Position numbers and translations under genes: made by a program. The notes below the pieces were generated by a model. That model had not been told where the DNA came from. It did not search any database and saw only the letters and a program-made list of their open reading frames with translations. DNA of 64,000 nucleotides from Thioalkalivibrio paradoxus ARh 1 (GTDB lineage: Bacteria > Pseudomonadota > Gammaproteobacteria > Ectothiorhodospirales > Ectothiorhodospiraceae). Every line of letters starts with the position of its first letter. Positions within the stretch are counted from its first letter, which is position 1. Below are positions 25,808-34,617 of the stretch, piece after piece. The DNA lies in NCBI RefSeq assembly GCF_000227685.2, contig NZ_CP007029.1:842501-906500 (forward strand), given 5' to 3'.

Positions 25808-26547
25808 CGGGCTGGCCCGAAGACGTCGCCGCGGCGCTGGAGCGCCACGAGGTCATCGCGATCACCTCGGGGATCACCGACCTGCGCGAGGCCGCCGAGT
25901 TGCTCGATCGTCTACGTCCGGGGCGCTGGCAGAGGATCGAGTGGGGGATGGGTTCCGCCGCCAATCGTGCCCGCTTTCACGCGCTGCAACAGGCCTCCGG
26001 ATTTCACATGCTGCCGATGTTCGTTGCCCGGGACGGTGTCATCGGTGGGCTGCCCGAACTGCGTCGCTATCTGCGGGCGGGACGCCGGCCGCTCGATGGC
26101 GGGGCGCCGCCATCGCTGCTGGCGTCTCTCGGCTACGCCGGTCTGATCCCGTTCCTGTTCTTCGGTGCTGCGTCCTGGCTTGGGTCACCCACGTGGCAGG
26201 ATTTCGCGCTGAACGCGCTCGCGCTGTACGGCGCGGTGATCCTCGCCTTCCTCGGAGCGGTGCACTGGGGGCTGTATCTGGCGGACCGGAACCATCGCGT
26301 GGCGGGTCTTGCCGCCCCGGCCTGGGCAGTGCTGCCGGCCGTTACCGGCTGGGCGGCTCTACTGCTGCCGGCGCCGCTCTCCGTGGCCGCACTGGTGCCG
26401 ATGTTCGCGCTGGCGTTCATGGTTGACCGGGTGAGCCTGATTCGGCGCGCATCGGCCTCCGGTTATCTCGTGCTGCGAGGGTATTTGACCTTGGGTGCGA
26501 TGCTTTCCCTATCATCTGGCGCAATTGCCAGCCTGGTTCTGCCCTGA
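25804..26547 (+). CDS. DUF3429 membrane protein with N-terminal glutaredoxin-like domain
   Basis: The first 85 residues read like a glutaredoxin ([41 protein letters not shown] in the place of the GSH-binding PxVFI-GG-DL segment) but lack the CxxC pair. The rest is a DUF3429 membrane domain with about five hydrophobic segments and the signature [15 protein letters not shown]. Function unknown; a membrane redox-binding or thiol-sensing part is possible. Start GTG 25804 is inferred from where family sequence begins. It faces the flavoprotein operon and is followed by folE after 38 bp. Confidence 0.75.
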   Translation: MTGWPEDVAAALERHEVIAITSGITDLREAAELLDRLRPGRWQRIEWGMGSAANRARFHALQQASGFHMLPMFVARDGVIGGLPELRRYLRAGRRPLDGGAPPSLLASLGYAGLIPFLFFGAASWLGSPTWQDFALNALALYGAVILAFLGAVHWGLYLADRNHRVAGLAAPAWAVLPAVTGWAALLLPAPLSVAALVPMFALAFMVDRVSLIRRASASGYLVLRGYLTLGAMLSLSSGAIASLVLP

Positions 26548-26585
26548 TGTCTGCCCCCATGCCTGGCGGTGACAAGGAGATTGTG

Positions 26586-27209
26586 ATGACTGCCGTATCC
26601 CGACCGATTAAGATCGAACAAAACGAGACCGAGCCAATGACCGTTCCGCTGGCCAGCGTGGAGACCCTTTCCGAGCACTATCGACAGCTCCTGCGCGGGC
26701 TGGGTGAGGATGTCGAGCGCGAGGGACTGCTCGATACACCCGCTCGCGCGGTGAAGGCGATGAAATACCTGACCCGCGGGTATCACCAGAATCTCGACGA
26801 GATCGTGAACAATGCGTTGTTCACCTCCGAGAACGACGAGATGGTGCTGCTGAAGGATATCGAGCTTTATTCCCTGTGCGAGCATCACGTACTGCCGATC
26901 ATCGGCAAGGCCCACGTCGCCTACCTGCCCAACGGACGGGTGATCGGCCTGTCGAAAATCGCCCGCATCGTCGATATGTTCGCGGCCCGCCTCCAGATCC
27001 AGGAAAACCTGACCCGGCAGATCGCCGAGGCGCTGATGCAGGTGACCGACGCCCGCGGTGTCGGGGTGGTGATCGACGCCAAGCACATGTGCATGACCAT
27101 GCGCGGGGTCGAGAAACAGAATTCCTCGATGGCCACTTCGGTGATGCTCGGCGCGTTCCGCGACGATCAGCGCACTCGCGAGGAGTTCCTCGACCTGATC
27201 CGGCGCTGA
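26586..27209 (+). CDS. folE: GTP cyclohydrolase I
   Basis: The 207-residue enzyme has [19 protein letters not shown], the zinc-binding [22 protein letters not shown] with Cys/His ligands, [20 protein letters not shown], and [14 protein letters not shown]. It converts GTP to dihydroneopterin triphosphate for folate or pterins. ATG 26586 is preferred over ATG 26547 because AAGGAGA lies 5 bases upstream. In some bacteria a folE copy beside CFA/FAD/DUF1365 or photolyase genes supplies pterin for light-stress proteins; here that is only a possibility. Confidence 0.95.
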   Translation: MTAVSRPIKIEQNETEPMTVPLASVETLSEHYRQLLRGLGEDVEREGLLDTPARAVKAMKYLTRGYHQNLDEIVNNALFTSENDEMVLLKDIELYSLCEHHVLPIIGKAHVAYLPNGRVIGLSKIARIVDMFAARLQIQENLTRQIAEALMQVTDARGVGVVIDAKHMCMTMRGVEKQNSSMATSVMLGAFRDDQRTREEFLDLIRR

Positions 27210-27231
27210 ATCCCCGCGGGCCGCGGGGATT
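27209..27231 (+). terminator. Hairpin after folE
   Basis: AATCCCCGCGG and CCGCGGGGATT form an 11-bp perfect stem around a single-base centre, starting at the folE stop codon. There is no U-run after it, so it may be a Rho-assisted or REP-type structure rather than a full intrinsic terminator. Confidence 0.6.
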
Positions 27232-27442
27232 CCGTTGCCTGGTCGGAGCGGTTGCGGCGGGTGGAATGCGAGGATCCTGTCGAACCGCGATGGTTCTTGT
27301 CGCCGCTTCGGGTGTCGGGGTGCGTGCACAATGATTGACCCCAACACCCGCGGGTGCTACGAGTAGGTTGGGAACCGCCTCGGCTCCCGGGCTCGGGCGG
27401 CAGGTCGCCTCCCGGGCCTCCACACACCCTCGGAGACTGGTG

Positions 27443-28000
27443 ATGGACAACAGGACATTCAGGCGCAGCGGGATGCTGGTCCTTGCGATTCTTGGTATGG
27501 CCGTGATGGCGCCTGCGCAGGCGATCAACTTCGGCGACATGATGAGCCCAGGCCGCTGGTTCAGTGGCCAGGACCGCGACTATGGTTATGGCGACCCCTA
27601 TGGCGGACCCGGCTACGGCCAGCCCTATGCTCAACCCTATGGCCACCAGCCGTACGGTCAGCCAGGAGGATACCGGCCCTACGGTCAGCCGGGGCTCTAC
27701 CAGCCCTACGGTCAACCGGGTCTGCCGATGGAAGGCGTATCGCCCTACGGATATGGCACTCCGCCGGCGGGGCTGCCACACGACTACCGCGGAATGGACC
27801 CCGGATTCGGTTACCCGGGACTCTATGGCGATCCGGGCATGGGGCTGCCGGGAGAATACCGTGATCCCTGGGCCGACGACGCCGCCCAGCAGCGCATTCG
27901 CGCGCTGGAGCAGCGGATCGAGGAACTCGAGCGCCGGCAGCAGGAGCGTCCGCTGGAGAGCCCCGATTACCACCAGCCCATGTATCCGCCAATGCGCTGA
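27443..28000 (+). CDS. Exported Pro-Tyr-Gly-Gln repeat protein with C-terminal coiled coil
   Basis: A signal peptide (residues 1-27, ending PAQA) leads a 158-residue mature protein dominated by PYGQPG/GYGQPY units between about residues 45 and 100. A Gly/Asp/Tyr-rich stretch follows, then a short charged coiled coil (QQRIRALEQRIEELERRQQE). Low-complexity Tyr/Pro/Gly composition recalls sulfur-globule envelope proteins of purple sulfur bacteria and other structural repeat proteins, but there is no specific homology claim. Likely a periplasmic or surface structural protein. ATG 27443 follows a GGAGA-like site. Confidence 0.7.
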   Translation: MDNRTFRRSGMLVLAILGMAVMAPAQAINFGDMMSPGRWFSGQDRDYGYGDPYGGPGYGQPYAQPYGHQPYGQPGGYRPYGQPGLYQPYGQPGLPMEGVSPYGYGTPPAGLPHDYRGMDPGFGYPGLYGDPGMGLPGEYRDPWADDAAQQRIRALEQRIEELERRQQERPLESPDYHQPMYPPMR

Positions 28001-28087
28001 GCGCATGCGGATACAGGGTGCCCTGCAACGGCGTCCCTTGAGCCCGAGGCTTGGGGGCTCGATCGGGTTCGGTGGGGCAGCTGGTCC

Positions 28088-28882
28088 GTGCCGGTGTCCA
28101 TCGCTCCGGTGGCGGGCGCGAACCGCGTTACGCGGGGCGCAGCGTTCTGGCGGGTCGCGCTGATGGCCGGGTCGCGGATCGCCTTTCTGGTCGCCCTGGC
28201 GGCAGTATTGTTGCTGCTGGTCTCGGGTCCAGGCACGCGCCTTGGCCTGTGGGAGTTCCCGACCGGTTTCCTGATGATGCGCTGGTCGGTGTACCTCGGG
28301 CTGGCCGCGCTGGCCTTGACGGTGGTCCATATGCTGGTACCCGGCCTGCGCAGGCGCGGCGCAGGCTGGCGGGCCGGGGCCCTGGTGCTCGGTCTCGCTG
28401 CCGTCTACATCCCCTGGCAGGCCTTGGAGAAAGCGCGCGAGGTGCCGCCGATTCACGACATCACCACCGATACGCAGAACCCTCCCGCTTTCGTCGCGAT
28501 CCTGCCGCGGCGCGCGGATGCGCCGAATCCCGCCACCTACCCGGGCGAGGACGTGGCGCGCCAGCAGCGGGAAGCCTACCCGGATATCCGCAGTCTGCAA
28601 CTCGAACTGCCGCCTGAGCGCGCGTTCGCGGTCGCACTCGACACTGCCGGATCGATGCGCTGGGAGATCGTTGCCGCGGATCCTGCCGAGGGTCTTATCG
28701 AGGCCGTTGCCACCACGTTCTGGTACGGGTTCCGGGATGACGTGGTGGTACGGATCCGGCCCGATGAACTCGGCAGCCGGGTGGACGTGCGCTCGGCATC
28801 GCGCGTCGGGCGCAGCGATGCCGGGACGAATGCTCGCCGCATCCGGTCGTTTCTGGAACGCCTGCAACAGGCAGTCGAGTAG
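28088..28882 (+). CDS. DUF1499 protein with N-terminal membrane region
   Basis: The 264-residue protein has three hydrophobic segments (about 26-47, 60-82 and 94-112), then a soluble DUF1499 domain: HDITTDTQNPPAFVAILPRR, YPDIRSLQLELPPERAF, WEIVAADPAEGLIEAVATTFWYGFRDDVVVRIRP and SRVGRSDAGTNARRIRSFL. DUF1499 has no firm function; the fused membrane anchor is common in gammaproteobacteria. GTG 28088 is taken as start; internal starts are possible. Confidence 0.85.
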   Translation: MPVSIAPVAGANRVTRGAAFWRVALMAGSRIAFLVALAAVLLLLVSGPGTRLGLWEFPTGFLMMRWSVYLGLAALALTVVHMLVPGLRRRGAGWRAGALVLGLAAVYIPWQALEKAREVPPIHDITTDTQNPPAFVAILPRRADAPNPATYPGEDVARQQREAYPDIRSLQLELPPERAFAVALDTAGSMRWEIVAADPAEGLIEAVATTFWYGFRDDVVVRIRPDELGSRVDVRSASRVGRSDAGTNARRIRSFLERLQQAVE

Positions 28883-28966
28883 CGGGCGCCGCGGCCGACA
28901 CCGTAACGCCACCACCGTAACGGCAGCACCGCCAAAGACTCCGAACGCGAACCTCGTGTCCCCCGG

Positions 28967-30631
28967 TCAGCGGGTCAGCCCGAGCCCGATCGCCGCGCCG
29001 AGGGCGAGGGTCACCAGCACCACGGCCCGCCCGATCAGCCGCCAGGCATGCAGGTGACGCTCCCAAACGGCGAGGTGGAAGGCCAGCGGCCGGCCGGCGG
29101 GCACGTTCTTGGCGCGGAATCCGAACGATGGCCGATACCGGCGTAACCCGGTCGCCCGCTGCGTCGCACCCGGCCAGCGCGATGCGGCAACCGCGATCGG
29201 CAGCGCCACGGCCAGAGGCAGCGCGGCCGCCGCCTGCCCGGACAAGGTCGCTGCGGCGGCCATTACCGGGGCGCCCTGAAACAGCAGCCAGGGCAGCAGC
29301 AATACCGCGCCGAGCAGCAGCAGCCAGGGTAGTTCCGGATAGCGTCCCACGGCGGGAGCCTGCGCCGTATCCGGGGCCGGCGTGCCGCGGGTCAGCCACA
29401 GGAAGCGCAGCATCAACAGGGCGCTGGCCAGGCCGGTCAGGTGCAGCGCCGCAGTGAGACCGGCGCCTTGCCCGGTTGCGGCCACCGCGAGGTCCAGTGC
29501 CGACTTCGCGAGCACGCCGGTCGTGGCGGGCGCGCCGGCAAGCGCGAGCGCCGGCAGCCACAAGCCGATCCAGATCCCGGTGCGCCGTCGTCCCGCGGCC
29601 GCCCCCAGCAGACCGACGCCAAGGAACAGGGCTGCCTTGGCGAGCCCGTGGTGGATCACAAGCACCGAGATCGCCGCGATCGCGGGCTCGCCGGTTATCA
29701 GCGCCAGCCCGGCCAGGACCGTGAGCAGACCCATCTGGCTGACGCTGGACCAGCCGAGCAGGACCTTGGGATCGCGGCAGGCCAGACCCCGCAGCGCGGC
29801 GTAGAGGGCGCCCGCGACGCCCAGCACGACGAGCAGCGGCGGCAGCGCCGAGCCGATCGTGTCCGCGGACGGCTGCACCAGGCGCAGCCACCCCAGGATG
29901 CCGGCCTTGATCATCACGCCACTCAGCACGGCACTCGCCGGGACCGGCGCCACCGGGTGAGCGCGCGGCAGCCAGCTGTGCAGGCCCAGCGCACCGAGCT
30001 TGAGCCCGAAGGCCAGCGCCAGCAGGGCCAGCACCGGCCCCGGTAGCCGGGTGGCGGCCGCGTCGAACCGCGTGTCCCCGCCTGCGTCCGTCACCAGCGC
30101 CGCGATGGCCACGAACAGCGCGACCTCCGCGAGCATCATCATCACGAGGTACAGGCGCCCCGCGGCCAATGCCTCGGCGGTGCGCTCGAAGACGATCAGC
30201 CCGAGCGCGGCGAAGGTCATCAGGGCGATCCCGGCGTACAGGGCCAGCAAATCCTGTGCGAGGATCAGCGCGAGGTTTCCTGCCAGCGCGAGCAGCCAAA
30301 GGGCTGCGAACAATGGTGACCGGGCCTGCTCCGGGCGAAGCTGGCACGCCAGCCATCCGGAAAGGGTCCAGACCAGTGCCGCCGGAAGGAGGAAAACGCG
30401 CGCAGTCGCGTCCATGCCGAAGGACAGGCCGGCAGGAAGCAGCGCTGCCGTCAGCGCGGTGCCGTCGGGTAGCACGAGTGCGGCGAGCAACGCCGCAACT
30501 GGCGCCAGCGGCAGCAGCAACGCCCGGCCGGTGGCGCGCGTGAACGCCAGCACCGCGAGCGCGAGCCAGGGCGCCAGCAGCGTGGCGGCGAGCAATGCCG
30601 TGTGCAGCCCCGAGTCCGGTGTCGCGGTCAT
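28967..30631 (-). CDS. NuoL/MrpA-type proton-translocating subunit of Mrp antiporter
   Basis: The 554-residue polytopic protein belongs to the Proton_antipo_M family. Conserved pieces are LKLGALGLHSWLPRAHPVAPVPASAVLSG (Lys and His of the proton path), GWSSVSQMGLLTVLAG and HHGLAKAALFLGVGLLG. It is the last gene of the operon and lacks the C-terminal MbhD/E part of MrpA, which here sits in the MnhB-like gene. It probably replaces the N-terminal half of MrpA. Overlaps the previous gene by 4 bases. Confidence 0.85.
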   Translation of the reverse strand: MTATPDSGLHTALLAATLLAPWLALAVLAFTRATGRALLLPLAPVAALLAALVLPDGTALTAALLPAGLSFGMDATARVFLLPAALVWTLSGWLACQLRPEQARSPLFAALWLLALAGNLALILAQDLLALYAGIALMTFAALGLIVFERTAEALAAGRLYLVMMMLAEVALFVAIAALVTDAGGDTRFDAAATRLPGPVLALLALAFGLKLGALGLHSWLPRAHPVAPVPASAVLSGVMIKAGILGWLRLVQPSADTIGSALPPLLVVLGVAGALYAALRGLACRDPKVLLGWSSVSQMGLLTVLAGLALITGEPAIAAISVLVIHHGLAKAALFLGVGLLGAAAGRRRTGIWIGLWLPALALAGAPATTGVLAKSALDLAVAATGQGAGLTAALHLTGLASALLMLRFLWLTRGTPAPDTAQAPAVGRYPELPWLLLLGAVLLLPWLLFQGAPVMAAAATLSGQAAAALPLAVALPIAVAASRWPGATQRATGLRRYRPSFGFRAKNVPAGRPLAFHLAVWERHLHAWRLIGRAVVLVTLALGAAIGLGLTR

Positions 30632-32082
30632 GGCAGTGCCGGGAGCTCGGCGGCAAGCAGCGCCGCGACCGTCGGCGCAGCCAGCCCGAGTGCAGTCGCG
30701 CCCAGTGCCAGCGCCAGAGCGCTCAGCCCGAGTGCCGCAGACAGGGTCGAGCGGCCGTCCGTGACGTTCCAGCCGGGAAGAACGGCCGCCTGCAGCGCAC
30801 GCCACAGGTAGGCGGCGGTGAAGGCCGTTCCCAGCATCAGCACCGCGAGCCAGAAATACTCTCCGGTGGCCAGGGCCGCCTGCGCCAGCCACCATTTGCC
30901 GACGAAGCCTCCGGTCGGCGGCAGGCCGATCAGGCTTGCGCTCGCGATCGCGAACGCGACCCAGGCGATGACCGCGCCCTGCTGATCACCGCCCAGTGCC
31001 TGGAGCCGCCCGATCCCGTGGCGCAGCACGATCGCGCCCGCTGCGAGAAACAGCGCGGCCTTCGCGAGGCCGTGGGCCAGCACCAGCATCACCGCGCCGG
31101 ACCACGCCTGAGCCGTGGCTCCCGCCGCCGCGAGCGGGAAGACCAGCAGCCCGTAGCCCAGCTGGGATACGGTCGAGTAGGCGATCAGCATCTTCAGGTG
31201 CCGCTGCAACAGCGCCTGCAGCCCACCCCAGAGGACTGCCGCGGCGCCCAGCAGCCCGAGCAGTGTGGCCACTTCCCGCCCGAGCAGCGGCGCGAACGGG
31301 CCGAACCAGAGACGCACCAGCAGGTAGTAGGCGGCCGCGATCACCACGGCGGAGAGCACCGCGCTGACCGCCGGTGGCGCGCGCCCGTGGGCTGCAGGCA
31401 GCCAGAAATGGAGCGGGAACACTGCTGCCTTCAGCAACAGGCCCAGGGTCATCAGCGCCGCCGCGACGGCGGTGATCAGGTCGGAGTCGACATTCGCGGC
31501 CAGCAGCGCGAAGTCGAGCGCGGCGTAGCGGCCGTACAGCAGCGCCACGCCGAGCAGGTAGATGGTGGACCCCAGCAGCGTCGCGAGCAGGTAGCGCCAC
31601 GCCGCGGCCTGGGCAGAGCCGCCGGCCAGCCCGATCAGTCCTACCGATGCGATCGACACGAGTTCCAGGGCGACATAGATGTTGAACAGGTCGGCCGAGA
31701 GGAACAGGGCGTTCAGGCCGCCCCACAGGAACAGCCAGAGCGGCCAGAAAAAGCGTGGGTCACGGACCGGCGCGCGACTCGCCGGACGCGCGGCATGGAA
31801 CACCGCCCCGGCCAGCCCGACCGCGGCGGTGAGCAGCAGCAGGGCGGCCGACAGGCCGTCCACGGTCCAGCCGATTCCGAGCGGCGCGGCCCAGCCGCCG
31901 ATCGCCTGCCGCCATGCGCCCTGCTGCAGCACCGCCCCTGCCACGCCCAGCGCTGCCGCCAGCAATGCGACGCCGGATGCCAACGTGACCGGCACCGCCC
32001 AGCGCGGCCGGATGAAGACCACGATGGCTGCCGCGAGCGGCAGGCTGAACTGTACGATCGTGCCCGCGGCTCCCGGGGTCAC
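30628..32082 (-). CDS. mnhD: Na+/H+ antiporter subunit MnhD (MrpD)
   Basis: The 484-residue Proton_antipo_M protein has LNALFLSADLFNIYVALELVSIASVGLIG (conserved E), LLKAAVFPLHFWLPAAHGRAPPAVSAVLS, YSTVSQLGYGLLVFPLAA, AHGLAKAALFLAAGAI and GLPPTGGFVGKWWL. It is one of the two NuoL/M/N-like proton-translocating subunits of the Mrp complex in the inner membrane. GTG start overlaps the mnhC stop (GTGA). Confidence 0.93.
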   Translation of the reverse strand: MTPGAAGTIVQFSLPLAAAIVVFIRPRWAVPVTLASGVALLAAALGVAGAVLQQGAWRQAIGGWAAPLGIGWTVDGLSAALLLLTAAVGLAGAVFHAARPASRAPVRDPRFFWPLWLFLWGGLNALFLSADLFNIYVALELVSIASVGLIGLAGGSAQAAAWRYLLATLLGSTIYLLGVALLYGRYAALDFALLAANVDSDLITAVAAALMTLGLLLKAAVFPLHFWLPAAHGRAPPAVSAVLSAVVIAAAYYLLVRLWFGPFAPLLGREVATLLGLLGAAAVLWGGLQALLQRHLKMLIAYSTVSQLGYGLLVFPLAAAGATAQAWSGAVMLVLAHGLAKAALFLAAGAIVLRHGIGRLQALGGDQQGAVIAWVAFAIASASLIGLPPTGGFVGKWWLAQAALATGEYFWLAVLMLGTAFTAAYLWRALQAAVLPGWNVTDGRSTLSAALGLSALALALGATALGLAAPTVAALLAAELPALP

Positions 32083-32387
32083 CCGGCATCCCCGCGCCGT
32101 CCGGCCGCGGCATCCGTCTCGTCGTCGCGCACGCGACCGGCGATCCGGACCACCAGCGCCAGCGCGACCGCCGTGGTGCTGACCGTGACCACGATCCCGG
32201 TCAGCACGATGGCGTGGGGCACCGGGTCCAGCGGCTCGGCGAGGCGCGCCATGACGACGAACAGCAGGAACACCGCCGTGGTGAGCACGTTCAGCGCGAG
32301 CAGCCGCCGCAGCAGGTTCCGGGCGGTGAAGAAACCGTGCAGCCCGATCAGGAACAGCACGCCCGCAAGGCTCAGGTACACGGTCAC
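32079..32387 (-). CDS. mnhC: Na+/H+ antiporter subunit MnhC (MrpC, NuoK-like)
   Basis: A 102-residue protein with three membrane segments and the NuoK-like signature GLHGFFTARNLLRRLLALNVLTTAVFLLF, then HAIVLTGIVVTVSTTAVALALVVRI. GTG start coupled by GTGA to the upstream gene. Part of the Mrp membrane complex. Confidence 0.93.
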   Translation of the reverse strand: MTVYLSLAGVLFLIGLHGFFTARNLLRRLLALNVLTTAVFLLFVVMARLAEPLDPVPHAIVLTGIVVTVSTTAVALALVVRIAGRVRDDETDAAAGRRGDAG

Positions 32388-33328
32388 GTTCCGGACCCCC
32401 GGTACCCGTGCTCGCAGGGTTCGCCGCGCAGGTACAGCGCAAACAGCAGCAGCGCGATCGAGAGTCCCGCGGCCACCTCCAGCAGCAGGATCACCGGCCC
32501 CGCGGTGCCCGGCGGGTATTCGAAGAAGGCGTGACCGGACAGCAAGCCGGTGAGCCCGGCTGCGAGCATCATCGCCAGCCCGAGCGACAGGATCCAACGC
32601 CACGGTCCGTGCTCGCTGCTGCGGATCCAGGGACGGGCGCCCGCGAGCAGCATCAGGATCCCGCCGGCTCCGAGCACCGCGCCCGCCGGAAAGGCGCCGC
32701 CGGGTGCATGGCTGCCGCGCCAGAGCAGGTAGCCCGAGACCAGCACGAACACCGGGAACAGCAGGCGCCCGAGCGCCGGGAGTGCCGGCGACGGCATCGC
32801 CGGGACCAGCGGCGACGGTGCGCGGCCGAGCGACCAGATCGTCACCGCCGCAAGCAGCAGCACCCCGATCTCCAGCAGGGTATCGAGGGCCCGGAAGTTC
32901 AGCAGCACCGCGGTGACCGGATGGTCGACCCCCGAGTCCGGCAGCGACGCGAGCACCTCGTGTCCCAGTCCAGGGGCCGGGAGCTTCCAGGCGGCGAGGG
33001 TCAGTCCGCCGAGCAACGCACCGCCGGCCGGGATCCAGAACCCCCAGGCGGTCGCCGGCTCGTAGAGCAGCCGGCGCCGTTCGTCGCGGCCCGCGAGCCG
33101 GTCGAGCGCCGAGAGGAGCAGGGCACCGGTTGCCCCGGCCCCGATCGCGGCCTCGGCGAGCGCGATGTCCGGTGCTTCGAGGCGGACCCAGGCCAGCGCC
33201 ATCAGCAACCCGAACACGATGAAGCTGACCACCGCGTGGAACAGATCGGCGGCCCGCGTGGCCTGCCAGGCCAGCCACACCAGCGCGAGCGCGAGGAGAC
33301 CGTCGAAAACGACGCCGGCCACGCCCAT
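32384..33328 (-). CDS. mnhB: Fused MrpA C-terminal (DUF4040/MbhD-MbhE) and MnhB subunit
   Basis: The 314-residue protein starts with a DUF4040/MbhD domain (AADLFHAVVSFIVFGLLMALAWVRLEAPDIALAEAAIGAGATGALLL; acidic residues kept), continues with an MbhE-like stretch (HPVTAVLLNFRALDTLLEIGVLLLAAVTIWSL) and ends with a MnhB domain (VFVLVSGYLLWRGSHAPGGAFPAGAVLGAGGILMLLAG). In classical Mrp systems the first two are the tail of MrpA. Here they are fused to MrpB instead. The ATG overlaps the mnhG stop. Confidence 0.88.
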   Translation of the reverse strand: MGVAGVVFDGLLALALVWLAWQATRAADLFHAVVSFIVFGLLMALAWVRLEAPDIALAEAAIGAGATGALLLSALDRLAGRDERRRLLYEPATAWGFWIPAGGALLGGLTLAAWKLPAPGLGHEVLASLPDSGVDHPVTAVLLNFRALDTLLEIGVLLLAAVTIWSLGRAPSPLVPAMPSPALPALGRLLFPVFVLVSGYLLWRGSHAPGGAFPAGAVLGAGGILMLLAGARPWIRSSEHGPWRWILSLGLAMMLAAGLTGLLSGHAFFEYPPGTAGPVILLLEVAAGLSIALLLFALYLRGEPCEHGYRGSGT

Positions 33329-33627
33329 CAGGTGCCCCAGGGCTTCAGCCCGCGAGCCAGCGCGGTGCGTGCGATCAGGCCGGCTCCGGTGGCGGACGCG
33401 ATCAGCATCAGCACCCAGATCAGCACCAGCTTCAGCAGCAGCGCGACGCTTCCGGACTGGATTCCGAGACCGATGCAGACCAGCCCGAGTCCGACGTTGT
33501 CCGCCTTGGCCAGCGCGTGCAGGCGCGTGTACACGTCGGGAAAGCGCAGCAGCCCCAGCGTGCCGAGCAGGAAGAACGGGATCCCGGCAAGAACCATCAG
33601 GCCGCCGGCCCACGCGGCGGCGTTCAC
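33328..33627 (-). CDS. mnhG: Na+/H+ antiporter subunit MnhG (MrpG)
   Basis: A 99-residue, three-helix protein with GIPFFLLGTLGLLRFPDVYTRLHALAKADNVGLGLVCIGL, the MnhG signature, then LVLIWVLMLIASATGAGLIARTALARG. GTG 33627 is chosen because it overlaps the mnhF stop as GTGA, the pattern of the whole operon; ATG 33654 would add nine residues. Confidence 0.92.
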   Translation of the reverse strand: MNAAAWAGGLMVLAGIPFFLLGTLGLLRFPDVYTRLHALAKADNVGLGLVCIGLGIQSGSVALLLKLVLIWVLMLIASATGAGLIARTALARGLKPWGT

Positions 33628-33935
33628 GGCTCTTGCTCCGGCGGGTCGGCGCACTGTGCCGCTGCCCCGGTTTCGGCGATCGCGGACCAGGCACGGCTGA
33701 CGAAGGTGACCGACGCGAGTGCCGCCAGCAGGGCGAATACCAGCGCGACGTCGACCAGCGCGAGGTTGCCGCTGGAGACCGCCATCAGCAGCACGATCAC
33801 GACTGCCGAGGTCGCGAACATCTCCGCGGCCAGCATGCGGTCGGCCGCCGTCGGGCCGCGCAGAATGCGGACCATGCCGACCACGATATTCAGGAGCAGC
33901 AACACGGCCAGCGCCGGATAGAACTCAGTCATCAT
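33624..33935 (-). CDS. mnhF: Na+/H+ antiporter subunit MnhF (MrpF)
   Basis: A 103-residue protein with NIVVGMVRILRGPTAADRMLAAEMFATSAVVIVLLMAVSSGNLALVDVALVFALLAALASVTFVSR, the MnhF/PhaF pattern of three helices with the RGPTAADR motif. Two adjacent ATGs; the first (33935) overlaps the mnhE stop. A GGAGGAAG site precedes it. Confidence 0.93.
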   Translation of the reverse strand: MMTEFYPALAVLLLLNIVVGMVRILRGPTAADRMLAAEMFATSAVVIVLLMAVSSGNLALVDVALVFALLAALASVTFVSRAWSAIAETGAAAQCADPPEQEP

Positions 33936-34474
33936 TCTTCCTCCACCGCCAGGAACATCCGCCCGACCACGGTTTCGAGGCGCACGAGACCCTCCAACGT
34001 GCGGGCGGGATCGCCGAGGATATGCACCGTCATGCCCCGCTCGGTGATCCGGACACACAGGGTGCCGGGCATCAGATTGATCAGGTTGGCGAGAAACACG
34101 CGGGCGTGGGCACCCTCGATGTGCCAGATGAAGTCGAGCAGCGCCGGGGTCAGTGGCCGCCGCGGGTGGATCGCGCGATACGCCACGTCCAGCGCACTGC
34201 GCAGCGACAGCCACGCAAACACCGGAACGAAGCGCAGCGCCCCGCGCAGATGCCAGCGCCAGCGCTCGGTGCTCGGAAACGGGTTGAACAGGGCCGCCGC
34301 GATCACCGCGGGCAGGCCCCAGAGCCAGCCGCCTTCGCCGCCGGTGATGATCCACCAGATGCCGGCGTAGGCCACGATGCGCAGCGGCAGGCCGACACCG
34401 GACCGTTGCATCCGGACCCAGCGTGCCACCCGCTCGGTTCGATCCCGCATGGTCTGTCGCGCCGATGAGGTCAT
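33932..34474 (-). CDS. mnhE: Na+/H+ antiporter subunit MnhE (MrpE)
   Basis: A 180-residue protein, first gene of the operon. MnhE signatures: FAWLSLRSALDVAYRAIHPRRPLTPALLDF, ARVFLANLINLMPGTLCVRI and MTVHILGD. Two hydrophobic segments near the N-terminus carry it in the membrane. Divergent from the P-type ATPase gene with a 143-bp shared upstream region. Confidence 0.9.
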   Translation of the reverse strand: MTSSARQTMRDRTERVARWVRMQRSGVGLPLRIVAYAGIWWIITGGEGGWLWGLPAVIAAALFNPFPSTERWRWHLRGALRFVPVFAWLSLRSALDVAYRAIHPRRPLTPALLDFIWHIEGAHARVFLANLINLMPGTLCVRITERGMTVHILGDPARTLEGLVRLETVVGRMFLAVEEE

Positions 34475-34617
34475 CACAGTCCGATTTCCGGCTCCCCGCT
34501 GCTGCAACTCTACTCGAACCGCGGTTGCGGGCGCACCGGCGGCCGGGATGCGCTGCCAAACCGCGAGCGCCATGCGTATGATCATGCGCACCGACACACG
34601 ATCGGCCAGAGGTTCCC

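Noticed and set aside
30595-32553. A 652-codon plus-strand frame rich in Gln/Arg
   Set aside because: Antisense shadow of the mnhD, mnhC and NuoL-like genes, which have clear family motifs.
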